DNA of 10,843 nt from BOKV01 sp041739225 (GCA_041739225.1 JBGSOG010000023.1:1-10843), one strand, 5' to 3'. Numbered from the stretch's first letter, positions 1-5,843 are shown. Numbers and translations are program-made. Notes: generated by a model not told the origin, from the sequence alone.

Positions 1-212
1 CTTGAGGCCGGTGCACCGCTACTCGCTGCCGCCGTTGGCCGAGGCCGGGAACGCGGCGTTGAAGCCGACCCGCCGCCGCCATCGGTCCACTGGCCGCCAT
101 CCTCATTTCCAGGGGGAATTCGCGGCTGGTTCGGATCGAACTTGGTCGCAAAACTGGCACGGTGCATCCTTTGCGTGGCGCGGCGGATGGCGGAAATGAG
201 TTCGGCATGCAT
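1..212 (-). CDS. N-terminal part of a second modular effector-like protein (cut by window edge)
   Basis: Reading the minus strand from the ATG at 212-210 gives 70 open codons that run off the left edge, so only the N-terminus is visible. The protein begins MHAELISAIRRATQRMHRAS, followed by KFDPNQPRIPPGNEDGGQWT, then a Gly-, Ser-, Pro- and Arg-rich linker. It matches residues 1-70 of the 361-aa protein at 1072-2157 with five substitutions (K14Q, A15R, Q17H, L21F, S27P, written from that protein to this one). An AGGAG Shine-Dalgarno at 225-221, 8 nt before the ATG, supports the start. The GG-QWT type of motif occurs, as far as I recall, near the N-termini or linkers of phage-head-like and polymorphic-toxin-like proteins of Alphaproteobacteria. 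The C-terminal part, which would define the activity, lies outside the window. It could be a full paralogue, a gene with a different C-terminus, or a truncated remnant. Confidence 0.7.
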   Translation of the reverse strand, partial: MHAELISAIRRATQRMHRASFATKFDPNQPRIPPGNEDGGQWTDGGGGSASTPRSRPRPTAAASSGAPAS

Positions 213-221
213 GCGGGCTGC

Positions 222-245
222 TCCTGAAGCTTTTCGGCTTCAGGA
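222..245 (-). promoter_or_regulatory. Hairpin covering the Shine-Dalgarno of the edge gene
   Basis: On the minus strand the leader contains TCCTGAAGC, the 6-nt loop CGAAAA, then GCTTCAGGA: a perfect 9-bp stem. The AGGAG Shine-Dalgarno (225-221) has its AGGA inside the 3' arm, so the folded RNA would hide the ribosome binding site. No T-run follows on either strand, so it is not an intrinsic terminator. The same structure is kept in copy B at 2167-2190. A translational control role is inference. Confidence 0.55.
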
Positions 246-343
246 TCGCGCAACATCAGGCGGCGGGGATTGGTATTCAGGATCGGATCAGGAAAGCTGT
301 GAAGTAACATTGGTTTGCTGTTCAGCTAGGCACATGCCTGTCC

Positions 344-1072
344 TCACACCAGCCCATTCTCCTCCGCCGGGAACGGGGTGGGGATCCAGTGTTTTTCCAG
401 TTTCATGTTGCGGATCGCTTCCGCCTCGCGCTCATGCATGCGGGTGAAGATGGTGTGTTTTTCAGCTGTGGTGATGTCATTGCCGTGGTCGAGAACGCGT
501 TCGGCGAGATCGCCGCAATACCAGCTGATATCGGGCACCACCCAATGCCGAATTTTTGACTGTCCGAAACTCACCTTGATCCAGTCGAAGTCGCCTTGGG
601 CCAGACGAAAGCAAATTGGTGCCTTATAGTGTCGCCAACCTTGCTTGCATGTGAACTCTTCCGAACTCTCCCAGTTTGCAAGCAACTCAATGTTTGGAAT
701 CATCTCCTCGTTAATAGCAGAGCGCACCGCTTCGGGGTAGTCTGAGTCAGTCATTAGCCAGTTTTCCGGGCGAATTTCGTGCAGGCGCTCCCTCATATAA
801 GGGTAGTCATAGCCATGCACATCTCCCCAGGTTTTTATGCCTGGTCGGCGAAAAGGAAATGCCTCCGAGGCGGGAGCCTCTAGGTCAAAACAAAGGGGCA
901 TCGCGACAGGCCGTGGTTCGAGGTTCTCCTTTGAACTTGACCTAGAAAAGTATACCCCGACAAACAGCGACCGGATAGGTACGATCAGGAGGTGCCTGTC
1001 GAGATAGACGAGGTCCTTGCGCTTTTCGACCAGCGGTTTGAGTAGCAACCGAATGTCGCGTTCGGTGGGCAT
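344..1072 (-). CDS. Hypothetical protein, candidate partner (immunity?) of the nuclease-like gene
   Basis: This 242-aa protein starts MPTERDIRLLLKPLVEKRKD. I do not recognise the family. It has no signal peptide and no membrane segment, so it is probably cytosolic, and it is rich in Trp, Tyr and charged residues. Its ATG (1072-1070) shares one base with the stop of the 361-aa gene in a TGATG junction, so the two are almost certainly co-transcribed and translationally coupled. A gene of this size directly behind a nuclease-like effector is where an immunity protein would be, but that rests on position only. GC is low: by hand count, lines 541-600, 661-720 and 901-960 give 52, 45 and 52%, against 68% in the 5' half of the gene before it. 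This fits acquisition together with the nuclease tip. An accessory effector or unrelated protein remains possible. The stop is TGA at 346-344. Confidence 0.75.
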   Translation of the reverse strand: MPTERDIRLLLKPLVEKRKDLVYLDRHLLIVPIRSLFVGVYFSRSSSKENLEPRPVAMPLCFDLEAPASEAFPFRRPGIKTWGDVHGYDYPYMRERLHEIRPENWLMTDSDYPEAVRSAINEEMIPNIELLANWESSEEFTCKQGWRHYKAPICFRLAQGDFDWIKVSFGQSKIRHWVVPDISWYCGDLAERVLDHGNDITTAEKHTIFTRMHEREAEAIRNMKLEKHWIPTPFPAEENGLV

Positions 1073-2157
1073 CAGTCTGGTCTCACCTCAATGAGGAAAA
1101 AGTCTGTTGAATTGGGAAAATGGCGATGCACGGATCCGACAATTTCTTTCATTCGGGCAAGAGAAAAACTGCTTTTCCCGGTCTTGATGTCATACACGCA
1201 TACCGTGTTTTTGGAAACTTCTTCAAGCACATCGACACGGAGTGTACCGGTGAGGCCGTAGCGGGGCAATTTCTCCTTCCCCAACTCTTGCTCTGCTTTC
1301 CAGTAGGAATGCTCTGTTTTAAGTGCGGGATCGTTGCGTTCCTGGATTTCATCCTTCAACCGCGTGTGCACCGCTGTCCCAAAGACTTGCGGGCTCATGC
1401 CCAGCGGTCGTAATTCATTGGCAAACGCCGTGGTCAGCCCGCGCACTTCCTGATGACGCGGGCAGGCGAAATCCACGTCCTCTTCGGCCACGGCACCAAC
1501 ATAGGTTGGGGCAAGTCCCCGTTCCTTGCCAGTGAACTTCGCCGCCCTGAAGCCAAGCACCGGCAAGCCGCCGGAAACCTGCGAAGACAGATACCAGCGA
1601 TACAATTCCAACGCCGCAATGGTTTGCGGAATGGGGATGGTTACGTATCGCTTCGGCCGGTCATCGAAATATGCCGGCTGGGCAGTGCCGATTTCCTCCG
1701 GCCCATTGCGGCCCCAGCGCGCCGTAGAGAGGAGGTTGCCGCTGCGGTCGAAGATGCGCTGGACCCCGAAGCGGTCGTTTTCGACCTTGAGGCCGGAGCC
1801 GTCCGGCAGCAGGACCGAATGGCGCGATGTGCTTGTGCCGGTGTGGATGCCGACCCTGCGCTCGGAGGCTATCCTTGCTCCGTTGGGACCGACATGCAGG
1901 GTTCGCTCGCCGCCAACGATTTTCTCGCGCGTCTGCAGCTTCCAGCTTGAGGCCGGTGCACCGCTACTCGCTGCCGCCGTTGGCCGAGGCCGGGAACGCG
2001 GCGTTGAAGCCGACCCGCCGCCGCCATCGGTCCACTGGCCGCCATCCTCATTTCCAGGGGGAATTCGCGGCTGGTTCGAATCAAACTTGGTGGCAAGACT
2101 GGCGCGCTGCATCGCCTTGGTGGCGCGGCGGATGGCGGAAATGAGTTCGGCATGCAT
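1072..2157 (-). CDS. Modular effector-like protein with C-terminal PD-(D/E)XK-like nuclease domain (putative toxin)
   Basis: This is a 361-aa protein without signal peptide. Residues 1-45 form a small module ending in PRIPPGNEDGGQWTDGG, shared with the edge gene. Residues 45-72 are a Ser/Pro/Arg/Gly linker. Residues about 75-230 are an unrecognised region. The C-terminus looks like a RecB/PD-(D/E)XK core: a G-x-x-x-H helix with H264 and E270, then GTLRVDVLEE with D309, then VYDIKTGK with D323 and K325, then a helix and a final strand. That order of D, spacer, D-x-K fits the fold, but I infer nuclease activity rather than see proof. An AGGAG Shine-Dalgarno at 2170-2166, 8 nt upstream, supports the start, and the stop overlaps the next gene (TGATG). 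GC falls to 42-50% over 1081-1320 against 65-68% upstream. A polymorphic toxin is the best guess; a phage-derived or defence nuclease is the alternative. Confidence 0.7.
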   Translation of the reverse strand: MHAELISAIRRATKAMQRASLATKFDSNQPRIPPGNEDGGQWTDGGGGSASTPRSRPRPTAAASSGAPASSWKLQTREKIVGGERTLHVGPNGARIASERRVGIHTGTSTSRHSVLLPDGSGLKVENDRFGVQRIFDRSGNLLSTARWGRNGPEEIGTAQPAYFDDRPKRYVTIPIPQTIAALELYRWYLSSQVSGGLPVLGFRAAKFTGKERGLAPTYVGAVAEEDVDFACPRHQEVRGLTTAFANELRPLGMSPQVFGTAVHTRLKDEIQERNDPALKTEHSYWKAEQELGKEKLPRYGLTGTLRVDVLEEVSKNTVCVYDIKTGKSSFSLARMKEIVGSVHRHFPNSTDFFLIEVRPD

Positions 2158-2216
2158 GCGGGCGGCTCCTGAAGCTTTTCGGCTTCAGGATCGGGCAACA
2201 TCAGGCGGCGGGGATT
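1946..2216. repeat. Direct repeat copy B: leader plus N-terminal module
   Basis: This is the second copy of the module at 1-271. It covers codons 1-70 of the 361-aa gene plus its leader. Downstream of codon 70 the gene continues with sequence whose counterpart for copy A is outside the window. Upstream, similarity ends at 2216 just after a shared GGGGATT, where the aspS 3' flank begins. Similarity ending at the same leader point in both copies suggests the module was duplicated or converted as a unit. Confidence 0.95.
2167..2190 (-). promoter_or_regulatory. Hairpin covering the Shine-Dalgarno of the 361-aa gene
   Basis: This is the same perfect 9-bp stem and CGAAAA loop as at 222-245. The Shine-Dalgarno AGGAG (2170-2166) overlaps the 3' arm, and the ATG is at 2157-2155. 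The two leader mismatches between copies (217/2162 and 249/2194) lie outside the stem and loop. Confidence 0.55.
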
Positions 2217-2246
2217 TTCCGGAATCTATAAGGGCGGAAAGTATAG

Positions 2247-2272
2247 CCGGTTCAGCAACTTCGCCGAACCGG
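2247..2272 (-). terminator. Hairpin behind aspS, possible weak terminator
   Basis: On the minus strand, 9 nt after the aspS stop, CCGGTTCGGC pairs with GCTGAACCGG (10 pairs including one G-U) around the loop GAAGTT. The 3' side continues CTATACTTT, which is only a poor U-tract, so termination would be weak or assisted. TATACT here and TATAGA a little downstream could instead be -10 elements for the 361-aa gene, but I see no convincing -35. Confidence 0.4.
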
Positions 2273-2281
2273 ACCTGGAAC

Positions 2282-4069
2282 TTACCCCCGCGCTTGCGGC
2301 AGCACGCGGATGCCCAGTTCCTGCTGCTGCTTGGCGGTGGCTTCGCCCGGTGCGCTCATCAGCAGGTCAACCGCTTGCTGGTTCATCGGGAACAGGGCGA
2401 TGTCGCGCAGGTTTTTCGCGCCGCAGATCAGCATCACCACGCGGTCGATGCCAGCCGCCATGCCGCCATGCGGTGGCGCGCCATATTGGAACGCCCGGTA
2501 AAGGCCGCCGAACTGCTCGATGATGTCCTCGCGCTTCATGCCGACCTTCTCAAACGCCTTGACCATGACTTCAGGCAAATGGTTGCGCAGGCCGCCGGAA
2601 ACGATCTCAAAGCCGTTGCAAACCAGATCGTACTGGAACGCCTTGATGGTCAGCGGGTCCTGGTTTTCCAGTGCGTCCATGCCGCCCTGCGGCATCGAGA
2701 ACGGGTTGTGCGAGAAGTCGATCTTCTTTTCGTCCTCGTTCCATTCGAAGAACGGGAAATCGACAATCCAGGCGAGTTCGAACTTGTTCTCGTCAACCAG
2801 GCCCAGTTCCTGCCCTGCCCGGTCGCGGGCCGCGCCGGCAAACTTGTAGAACTTGGCCGGATCGCCGGCGGCAAAGAAACATGCATCGCCATCGCCAAGG
2901 CCAAGTTGCTGGCGGATGGCCTCGGTACGCTCCTCGCCAATGTTCTTGGCAATGGGGCCGGCACCTTCAATTTTGTCACCTTCCTTGCGCCAGAAAATGT
3001 AGCCAAGGCCCGGCTGGCCTTCGCCTTGCGCCCAGGAATTCATGCGGTCGCAGAAAGCCCGCGAGCCGCCGGTCTTTGCCGGGATCGCCCAGATGCGGTT
3101 TTTCTCGCCCGAGGCCAGGATGTTGGCGAACACCTTGAAGCCCGAGCCCTCAAAATGCGCAGACACGTCCTGCATCTCGATCGGGTTGCGCAGGTCCGGC
3201 TTGTCGGAACCGTATTTGCGAATCGCCTCGTCATACGGAATGCGCGGGAAGGTTTTGGTCACGGCCTTGCCGCGGGCAAATTCCTCGAATACGCCGCGCA
3301 GCACCGGCTCCATGGTGCCCAGAATGTCGTCCTGGGTGACGAAGCTCATTTCAACGTCAAGCTGGTAGAACTCGCCATAAAATCGGTCGGCGCGCGGGTC
3401 TTCGTCGCGGAAGCACGGCGCGATCTGGAAGTAGCGGTCAAAGCCGGCCACCATCAGCAATTGCTTGTACATTTGCGGTGCCTGCGGCAACGCATAAAAT
3501 TTGCCCGGATGCAGGCGTGAAGGCACGAGGAAGTCGCGCGCGCCTTCCGGCGAGGAAGCAGTGAGGATCGGCGTCTGGAATTCGTTGAAGCCGATTTCGC
3601 CCATGCGCTTGCGCATCGAGGCAATGACCTTTTGCCGCGTCATGATGTTGGCGTGCATGGTTTCGCGGCGCAGATCAAGGAAGCGGTATTTGAGGCGGAT
3701 GTCCTCTGGATAATCCGGCTCGCCAAAAACCGGCAGCGGCAATTCCTCGGACTTTGAAAGCACCTCGATGGAGGTTGCGAAAACTTCAATCGCGCCCGTC
3801 GGCAAATTGGCATTCACCGCCGAAGGGTCACGGTCCTTGACCTTGCCATCGACCTTGATGACCCATTCACCGCGCACTTTTTCGGCTGCTGTGAAGGCTG
3901 GCGAGTCCGGATCGGCGACAATCTGCGTAATGCCGTAATGGTCGCGCAAATCGATGAACAACACGCCGCCATGGTCGCGCACGCGGTGCACCCAGCCTGA
4001 CAGGCGAACCTGCGTTCCCGTGTGCGTGTTGCGAAGCGCTTCGCAGGTGTGGGTGCGATATGGGTGCAT
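2282..4069 (-). CDS. aspS: Aspartate--tRNA(Asp/Asn) ligase (AspRS)
   Basis: This is a 595-aa class II aminoacyl-tRNA synthetase, the usual bacterial length, which charges tRNA with aspartate in the cytosol. Residues 1-about 110 are the OB-fold anticodon-binding domain (GWVHRVRDHGGVLFIDLRD). The catalytic domain follows, with motif 2 FRDEDPRADR at 220-229 and EFYQLDVEMSF behind it, a bacterial GAD insertion at roughly 290-420, and motif 3 GMAAGIDRVVML with R543. H33 in RDHGG matches the His (H31 in Pseudomonas aeruginosa) linked to non-discriminating AspRS, where discriminating enzymes such as that of E. coli have Leu. So it may also make Asp-tRNA(Asn) for GatCAB; that is inferred. The Shine-Dalgarno is weak (GGAAA about 10 nt upstream), but the N-terminus matches the family. 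The gene is divergent from arsR and followed by the effector-like genes. Confidence 0.97.
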   Translation of the reverse strand: MHPYRTHTCEALRNTHTGTQVRLSGWVHRVRDHGGVLFIDLRDHYGITQIVADPDSPAFTAAEKVRGEWVIKVDGKVKDRDPSAVNANLPTGAIEVFATSIEVLSKSEELPLPVFGEPDYPEDIRLKYRFLDLRRETMHANIMTRQKVIASMRKRMGEIGFNEFQTPILTASSPEGARDFLVPSRLHPGKFYALPQAPQMYKQLLMVAGFDRYFQIAPCFRDEDPRADRFYGEFYQLDVEMSFVTQDDILGTMEPVLRGVFEEFARGKAVTKTFPRIPYDEAIRKYGSDKPDLRNPIEMQDVSAHFEGSGFKVFANILASGEKNRIWAIPAKTGGSRAFCDRMNSWAQGEGQPGLGYIFWRKEGDKIEGAGPIAKNIGEERTEAIRQQLGLGDGDACFFAAGDPAKFYKFAGAARDRAGQELGLVDENKFELAWIVDFPFFEWNEDEKKIDFSHNPFSMPQGGMDALENQDPLTIKAFQYDLVCNGFEIVSGGLRNHLPEVMVKAFEKVGMKREDIIEQFGGLYRAFQYGAPPHGGMAAGIDRVVMLICGAKNLRDIALFPMNQQAVDLLMSAPGEATAKQQQELGIRVLPQARG

Positions 4070-4120
4070 GTTGTTTTTCCGAGTGTTTCCTGGGACTTTT
4101 TGCCAATTCCGGACGAACGA

Positions 4121-4144
4121 CGCGCCGGGTGCAAAACCGGCGCG
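4121..4144. promoter_or_regulatory. GC-rich inverted repeat upstream of aspS
   Basis: CGCGCCGG at 4121-4128 and CCGGCGCG at 4137-4144 form a perfect 8-bp inverted repeat around the 8-nt loop GTGCAAAA. It lies in the 156-bp region between divergent aspS and arsR. It could be a protein binding site or part of the aspS leader if transcription starts further upstream. No T-run follows on either strand. Confidence 0.35.
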
Positions 4145-4173
4145 AGAAACACATGCACGGCGCAGTTTGTCAA
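4145..4173 (-). promoter_or_regulatory. Possible aspS promoter
   Basis: On the minus strand there is a perfect -35 TTGACA (4173-4168), a 17-nt spacer, and a poor -10 GTTTCT (4150-4145). Transcription would start near 4138, giving a leader of about 68 nt. The -35 is good and the -10 weak, so this is a candidate only. Confidence 0.35.
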
Positions 4174-4190
4174 GTTTTCACGCAAGGGCA

Positions 4191-4218
4191 TTGACTGGCA
4201 CCAAAGATTCGATATTTC
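4191..4218 (+). promoter_or_regulatory. Possible ars operon promoter
   Basis: TTGACT (4191-4196), a 16-nt spacer and TATTTC (4213-4218) resemble a sigma-70-type promoter. The start site would fall at about 4225-4226, on the arsR start codon, so the message may be leaderless. This fits the absence of any Shine-Dalgarno before arsR. The -10 lies inside the palindrome at 4212-4227, so a bound repressor would block it. Confidence 0.45.
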
Positions 4219-4227
4219 ATGAAATAT
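4212..4227. promoter_or_regulatory. Putative ArsR operator
   Basis: ATATTTCATGAAATAT is a perfect 16-bp palindrome that covers the proposed -10 and runs into the arsR ATG (4226-4228). ArsR/SmtB repressors bind AT-rich inverted repeats over their own promoters, so autorepression from this site is the natural reading. Which protein binds here is inferred. Confidence 0.6.
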
Positions 4228-4558
4228 GGAAACTTTGAAAGCAGTCTCGGCGTTTTCGGCGCTCGGGCAGGATACCAGGCTTGAAGTGGTGCGTTTGCTG
4301 GTGAAAGCCGGGCGCGAGGGCGTTCCAGCTGGAGAAATCGGCACCGTGCTCAATGTCAAGCCGAACACGCTGTCGGCCAATCTGGCGGTGCTGGTGCAAG
4401 CCGGCCTCATACGCTTTGAGCGGCAAGGGCGGGTGATCCGCTATTTCGCCGACATGGATGGCATCGGCGGATTGCTGGGTTTCCTGATGGAAGACTGCTG
4501 TGGCGGTCGCCCGGAATTGTGCCGCCCGGTGGTCAAGGAAATTGCTTGCGCTTGCTAG
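4226..4558 (+). CDS. arsR: ArsR-family arsenite-responsive repressor
   Basis: This is a 110-aa winged-helix regulator of the usual ArsR/SmtB size. Residues 8-75 form the DNA-binding domain: ALGQDTRLEVVRLL, a recognition helix around KPNTLSANLAVL, and the wing FERQGRVIRYF. The C-terminus has C91, C92 and C99 (EDCCGGRPELC) plus C108 and C110. A CC-plus-C set near the C-terminus is known to bind As(III) in the Acidithiobacillus-type ArsR, so arsenite or antimonite is the likely inducer; a CVC motif in the DNA-binding helix, as in the E. coli type, is absent. It is the first gene of the arsR-arsC-aqpS operon, 22 nt before arsC. There is no Shine-Dalgarno, but a promoter-like element sits so that transcription could begin at the ATG. 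Regulator class is certain, metal specificity likely. Confidence 0.93.
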   Translation: METLKAVSAFSALGQDTRLEVVRLLVKAGREGVPAGEIGTVLNVKPNTLSANLAVLVQAGLIRFERQGRVIRYFADMDGIGGLLGFLMEDCCGGRPELCRPVVKEIACAC

Positions 4559-4580
4559 TGGCGCTATTTGGGAGGAAAAG

Positions 4581-5078
4581 ATGAGCGATCAAATTTACAA
4601 CGTGCTGTTCTTGTGCACACACAATTCCGCACGGTCCATTCTTGCCGAAGGCATCCTGAACAAGCTGGGGGCTGGCCGGTTCAAAGCCTTCTCCGCCGGT
4701 TCGCAGCCGCGCGGAGAGGTCAATCCCAATTCGATACAGACATTGAAGACCCTGGGCTACGACACATCGTTTGCCAGATCGAAAAGCTGGGACGAGTTCG
4801 CGGGCAAGGACGCGCCGCGCATGGATTTCGTTTTCACCGTTTGCGACAATGCCGCTGCCGAAACCTGCCCGATCTGGCCCGGCCAGCCGATGAGCGCACA
4901 TTGGGGCATTCCCGATCCTTCGGAAACCAAAGGGTCGCCCGCAGAAGTCGGCGCTGCATTCCTCGATGCCTACCGTATGCTGGAGCGGCGGATCGGTGCA
5001 TTTGTTTCGCTACCGATGAAAAGCATCGACAGCCTCGCCCTGAAAAAGAGCATCAAAGACATTGGCGGCATGGCATGA
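4581..5078 (+). CDS. arsC: Arsenate reductase, low-molecular-weight phosphatase type
   Basis: This 165-aa cytosolic enzyme reduces arsenate to arsenite. The N-terminal P-loop is C12-THNSA-R18 (C-x5-R), the nucleophile loop of the low-molecular-weight tyrosine phosphatase fold. D112 in WGIPDPS is the expected acid. C88 and C96 (TVCDNAAAETC) stand where the relay cysteines of this class lie, although seven residues separate them against six in Staphylococcus aureus ArsC (C82, C89). Whether thioredoxin or glutaredoxin recycles it cannot be told. The reading frame is open further upstream, but the strong GGAGG at 4571-4575, 5 nt before the ATG, and the family N-terminus fix the start. The last four bases overlap the aqpS start (ATGA). 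As second gene of the operon it supplies the arsenite that ArsR senses and AqpS exports. Confidence 0.95.
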   Translation: MSDQIYNVLFLCTHNSARSILAEGILNKLGAGRFKAFSAGSQPRGEVNPNSIQTLKTLGYDTSFARSKSWDEFAGKDAPRMDFVFTVCDNAAAETCPIWPGQPMSAHWGIPDPSETKGSPAEVGAAFLDAYRMLERRIGAFVSLPMKSIDSLALKKSIKDIGGMA

Positions 5079-5746
5079 GCCTGACTGGTTTGCCGCGCAG
5101 GCTGGCATCTGAATTTGTGGGTTCCGTCCTGCTGCTGGCAACGGTGGTGGGTTCGGGGATCATGGCCGAACAACTGGCCGGCGGGAATATCGCGGTGGCT
5201 TTGCTGGGCAACACCATTGCAACCGGCGCGATGCTGGTGGTGCTGATCACCATGCTCGGCCCCATTTCGGGCGCGCATTTCAACCCGGCAGTCAGCCTTG
5301 TGTTTATGTTGAAACGCCAAATCTCGGCGCGTGACACCGGTCTTTACCTAGTGGCACAGCTTGGCGGCGCAATTCTCGGTGTTCTGCTTGCCAATGCGAT
5401 GTTTGATTTGCCCGTGTTGCAGGCGTCAGAGAAATTGCGGACCGGGACGGGACAGTGGATTTCTGAGGTGGTTGCTACTTTCGGTCTGGTGTTGACCATT
5501 TTGGCAACCATCAAGGCACGTGAAAGTGCAGTGGCAGTTTCAGTGGGGCTCTACATTACCGCAGCCTACTGGTTTACCGCCTCAACATCCTTTGCCAATC
5601 CGTCGGTGACCATAGCACGCACCTTCAGCAACACTTTTGCAGGGATCAGTCCGGCTGATGCACCGGCGTTCATTGCCGCGCAAATTGCAGGCGCTTTGCT
5701 GGCAATGGTGATTTGCAGCTGGTTGCTCGCGGGCGAGGAGCGTTGA
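5075..5746 (+). CDS. aqpS: AqpS-type aquaglyceroporin (arsenite channel)
   Basis: This is a 223-aa inner-membrane channel of the MIP family with six hydrophobic helices and two pore loops. The first loop has the canonical NPA (70-72, in GAHFNPAVS). The second has NPS (175-177, in SFANPSVTIAR), and the residue after it is V178, where aquaporins and GlpF have the selectivity-filter Arg. A valine there is, as I recall, also a feature of Sinorhizobium meliloti AqpS, which lets As(III) out after ArsC makes it from arsenate. Position in the operon, overlapping arsC by 4 nt, supports that role. There is no ArsB or Acr3 pump beside it, so efflux would be passive and useful mainly against arsenate. 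Substrate range is inferred. A 97-bp gap separates it from rnd; only a weak terminator-like stem is visible there. Confidence 0.9.
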   Translation: MSLTGLPRRLASEFVGSVLLLATVVGSGIMAEQLAGGNIAVALLGNTIATGAMLVVLITMLGPISGAHFNPAVSLVFMLKRQISARDTGLYLVAQLGGAILGVLLANAMFDLPVLQASEKLRTGTGQWISEVVATFGLVLTILATIKARESAVAVSVGLYITAAYWFTASTSFANPSVTIARTFSNTFAGISPADAPAFIAAQIAGALLAMVICSWLLAGEER

Positions 5747-5808
5747 GGCCTGCCGGTTGCTGCACAGAAAAGCGGTGAAATAGGCCGCATTTTACGGTGT
5801 CGCAGGGC

Positions 5809-5837
5809 AAGACAAGTGCGTTTGCCTTGGCTATAGA
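5809..5837 (+). promoter_or_regulatory. Possible rnd promoter, close to the start codon
   Basis: AAGACA (5809-5814), a 17-nt spacer and TATAGA (5832-5837) make a fair sigma-70-type promoter. Initiation would fall about at 5844, the A of the rnd ATG. With only a weak GAG as Shine-Dalgarno, a leaderless message is possible. Confidence 0.3.
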
Positions 5838-5843
5838 GAATTC

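Larger units (their letters stand above)
1..271. repeat. Direct repeat copy A: leader plus N-terminal module
   Basis: This stretch aligns without gaps to 1946-2216 (offset 1945). I count 13 mismatches in 271 positions, about 95% identity. Positions 1-133 are identical to 1946-2078; all mismatches lie between 134 and 271, 11 in the coding part and 2 in the leader. The repeat covers the first 70 codons of each gene and about 59 nt upstream of each start. The copy begins at the window edge, so its left end is unknown. There are no terminal inverted repeats or transposase. Confidence 0.95.

Noticed and set aside
328..339. Short inverted repeat AGGCA-CA-TGCCT in the gap before the edge gene
   Set aside because: The 2-nt centre cannot form a hairpin loop and the half-sites are only 5 bp; chance is likely.
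1869..2201. Minus-strand frame starting MLPDPEAEKLQEPP across the repeat
   Set aside because: It lies in a different frame from the 361-aa gene, covers the hairpin and Shine-Dalgarno of that gene, and has no ribosome binding site of its own.
1526..3520. A 664-codon open frame on the plus strand opposite aspS and the effector gene
   Set aside because: It is antisense to the clear aspS gene, spans two unrelated genes and has no recognisable domain; it is a by-product of GC-biased codon use.
4030..4045. Perfect 16-bp palindrome TGCGAAGCGCTTCGCA inside aspS
   Set aside because: It falls within codons for the conserved CEALRN stretch of AspRS, so coding constraint is enough to explain it.
4568..5746. 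A 392-codon frame covering arsC and aqpS
   Set aside because: Its first part is arsC read out of frame; only the aqpS part is real, and that starts at the ATGA overlap at 5075.
5747..5794. Possible terminator after aqpS (GCGG/CCGC stem followed by ATTTTA)
   Set aside because: The stem is only 4 bp with a 9-nt loop, and the T-run is short; too weak to annotate.
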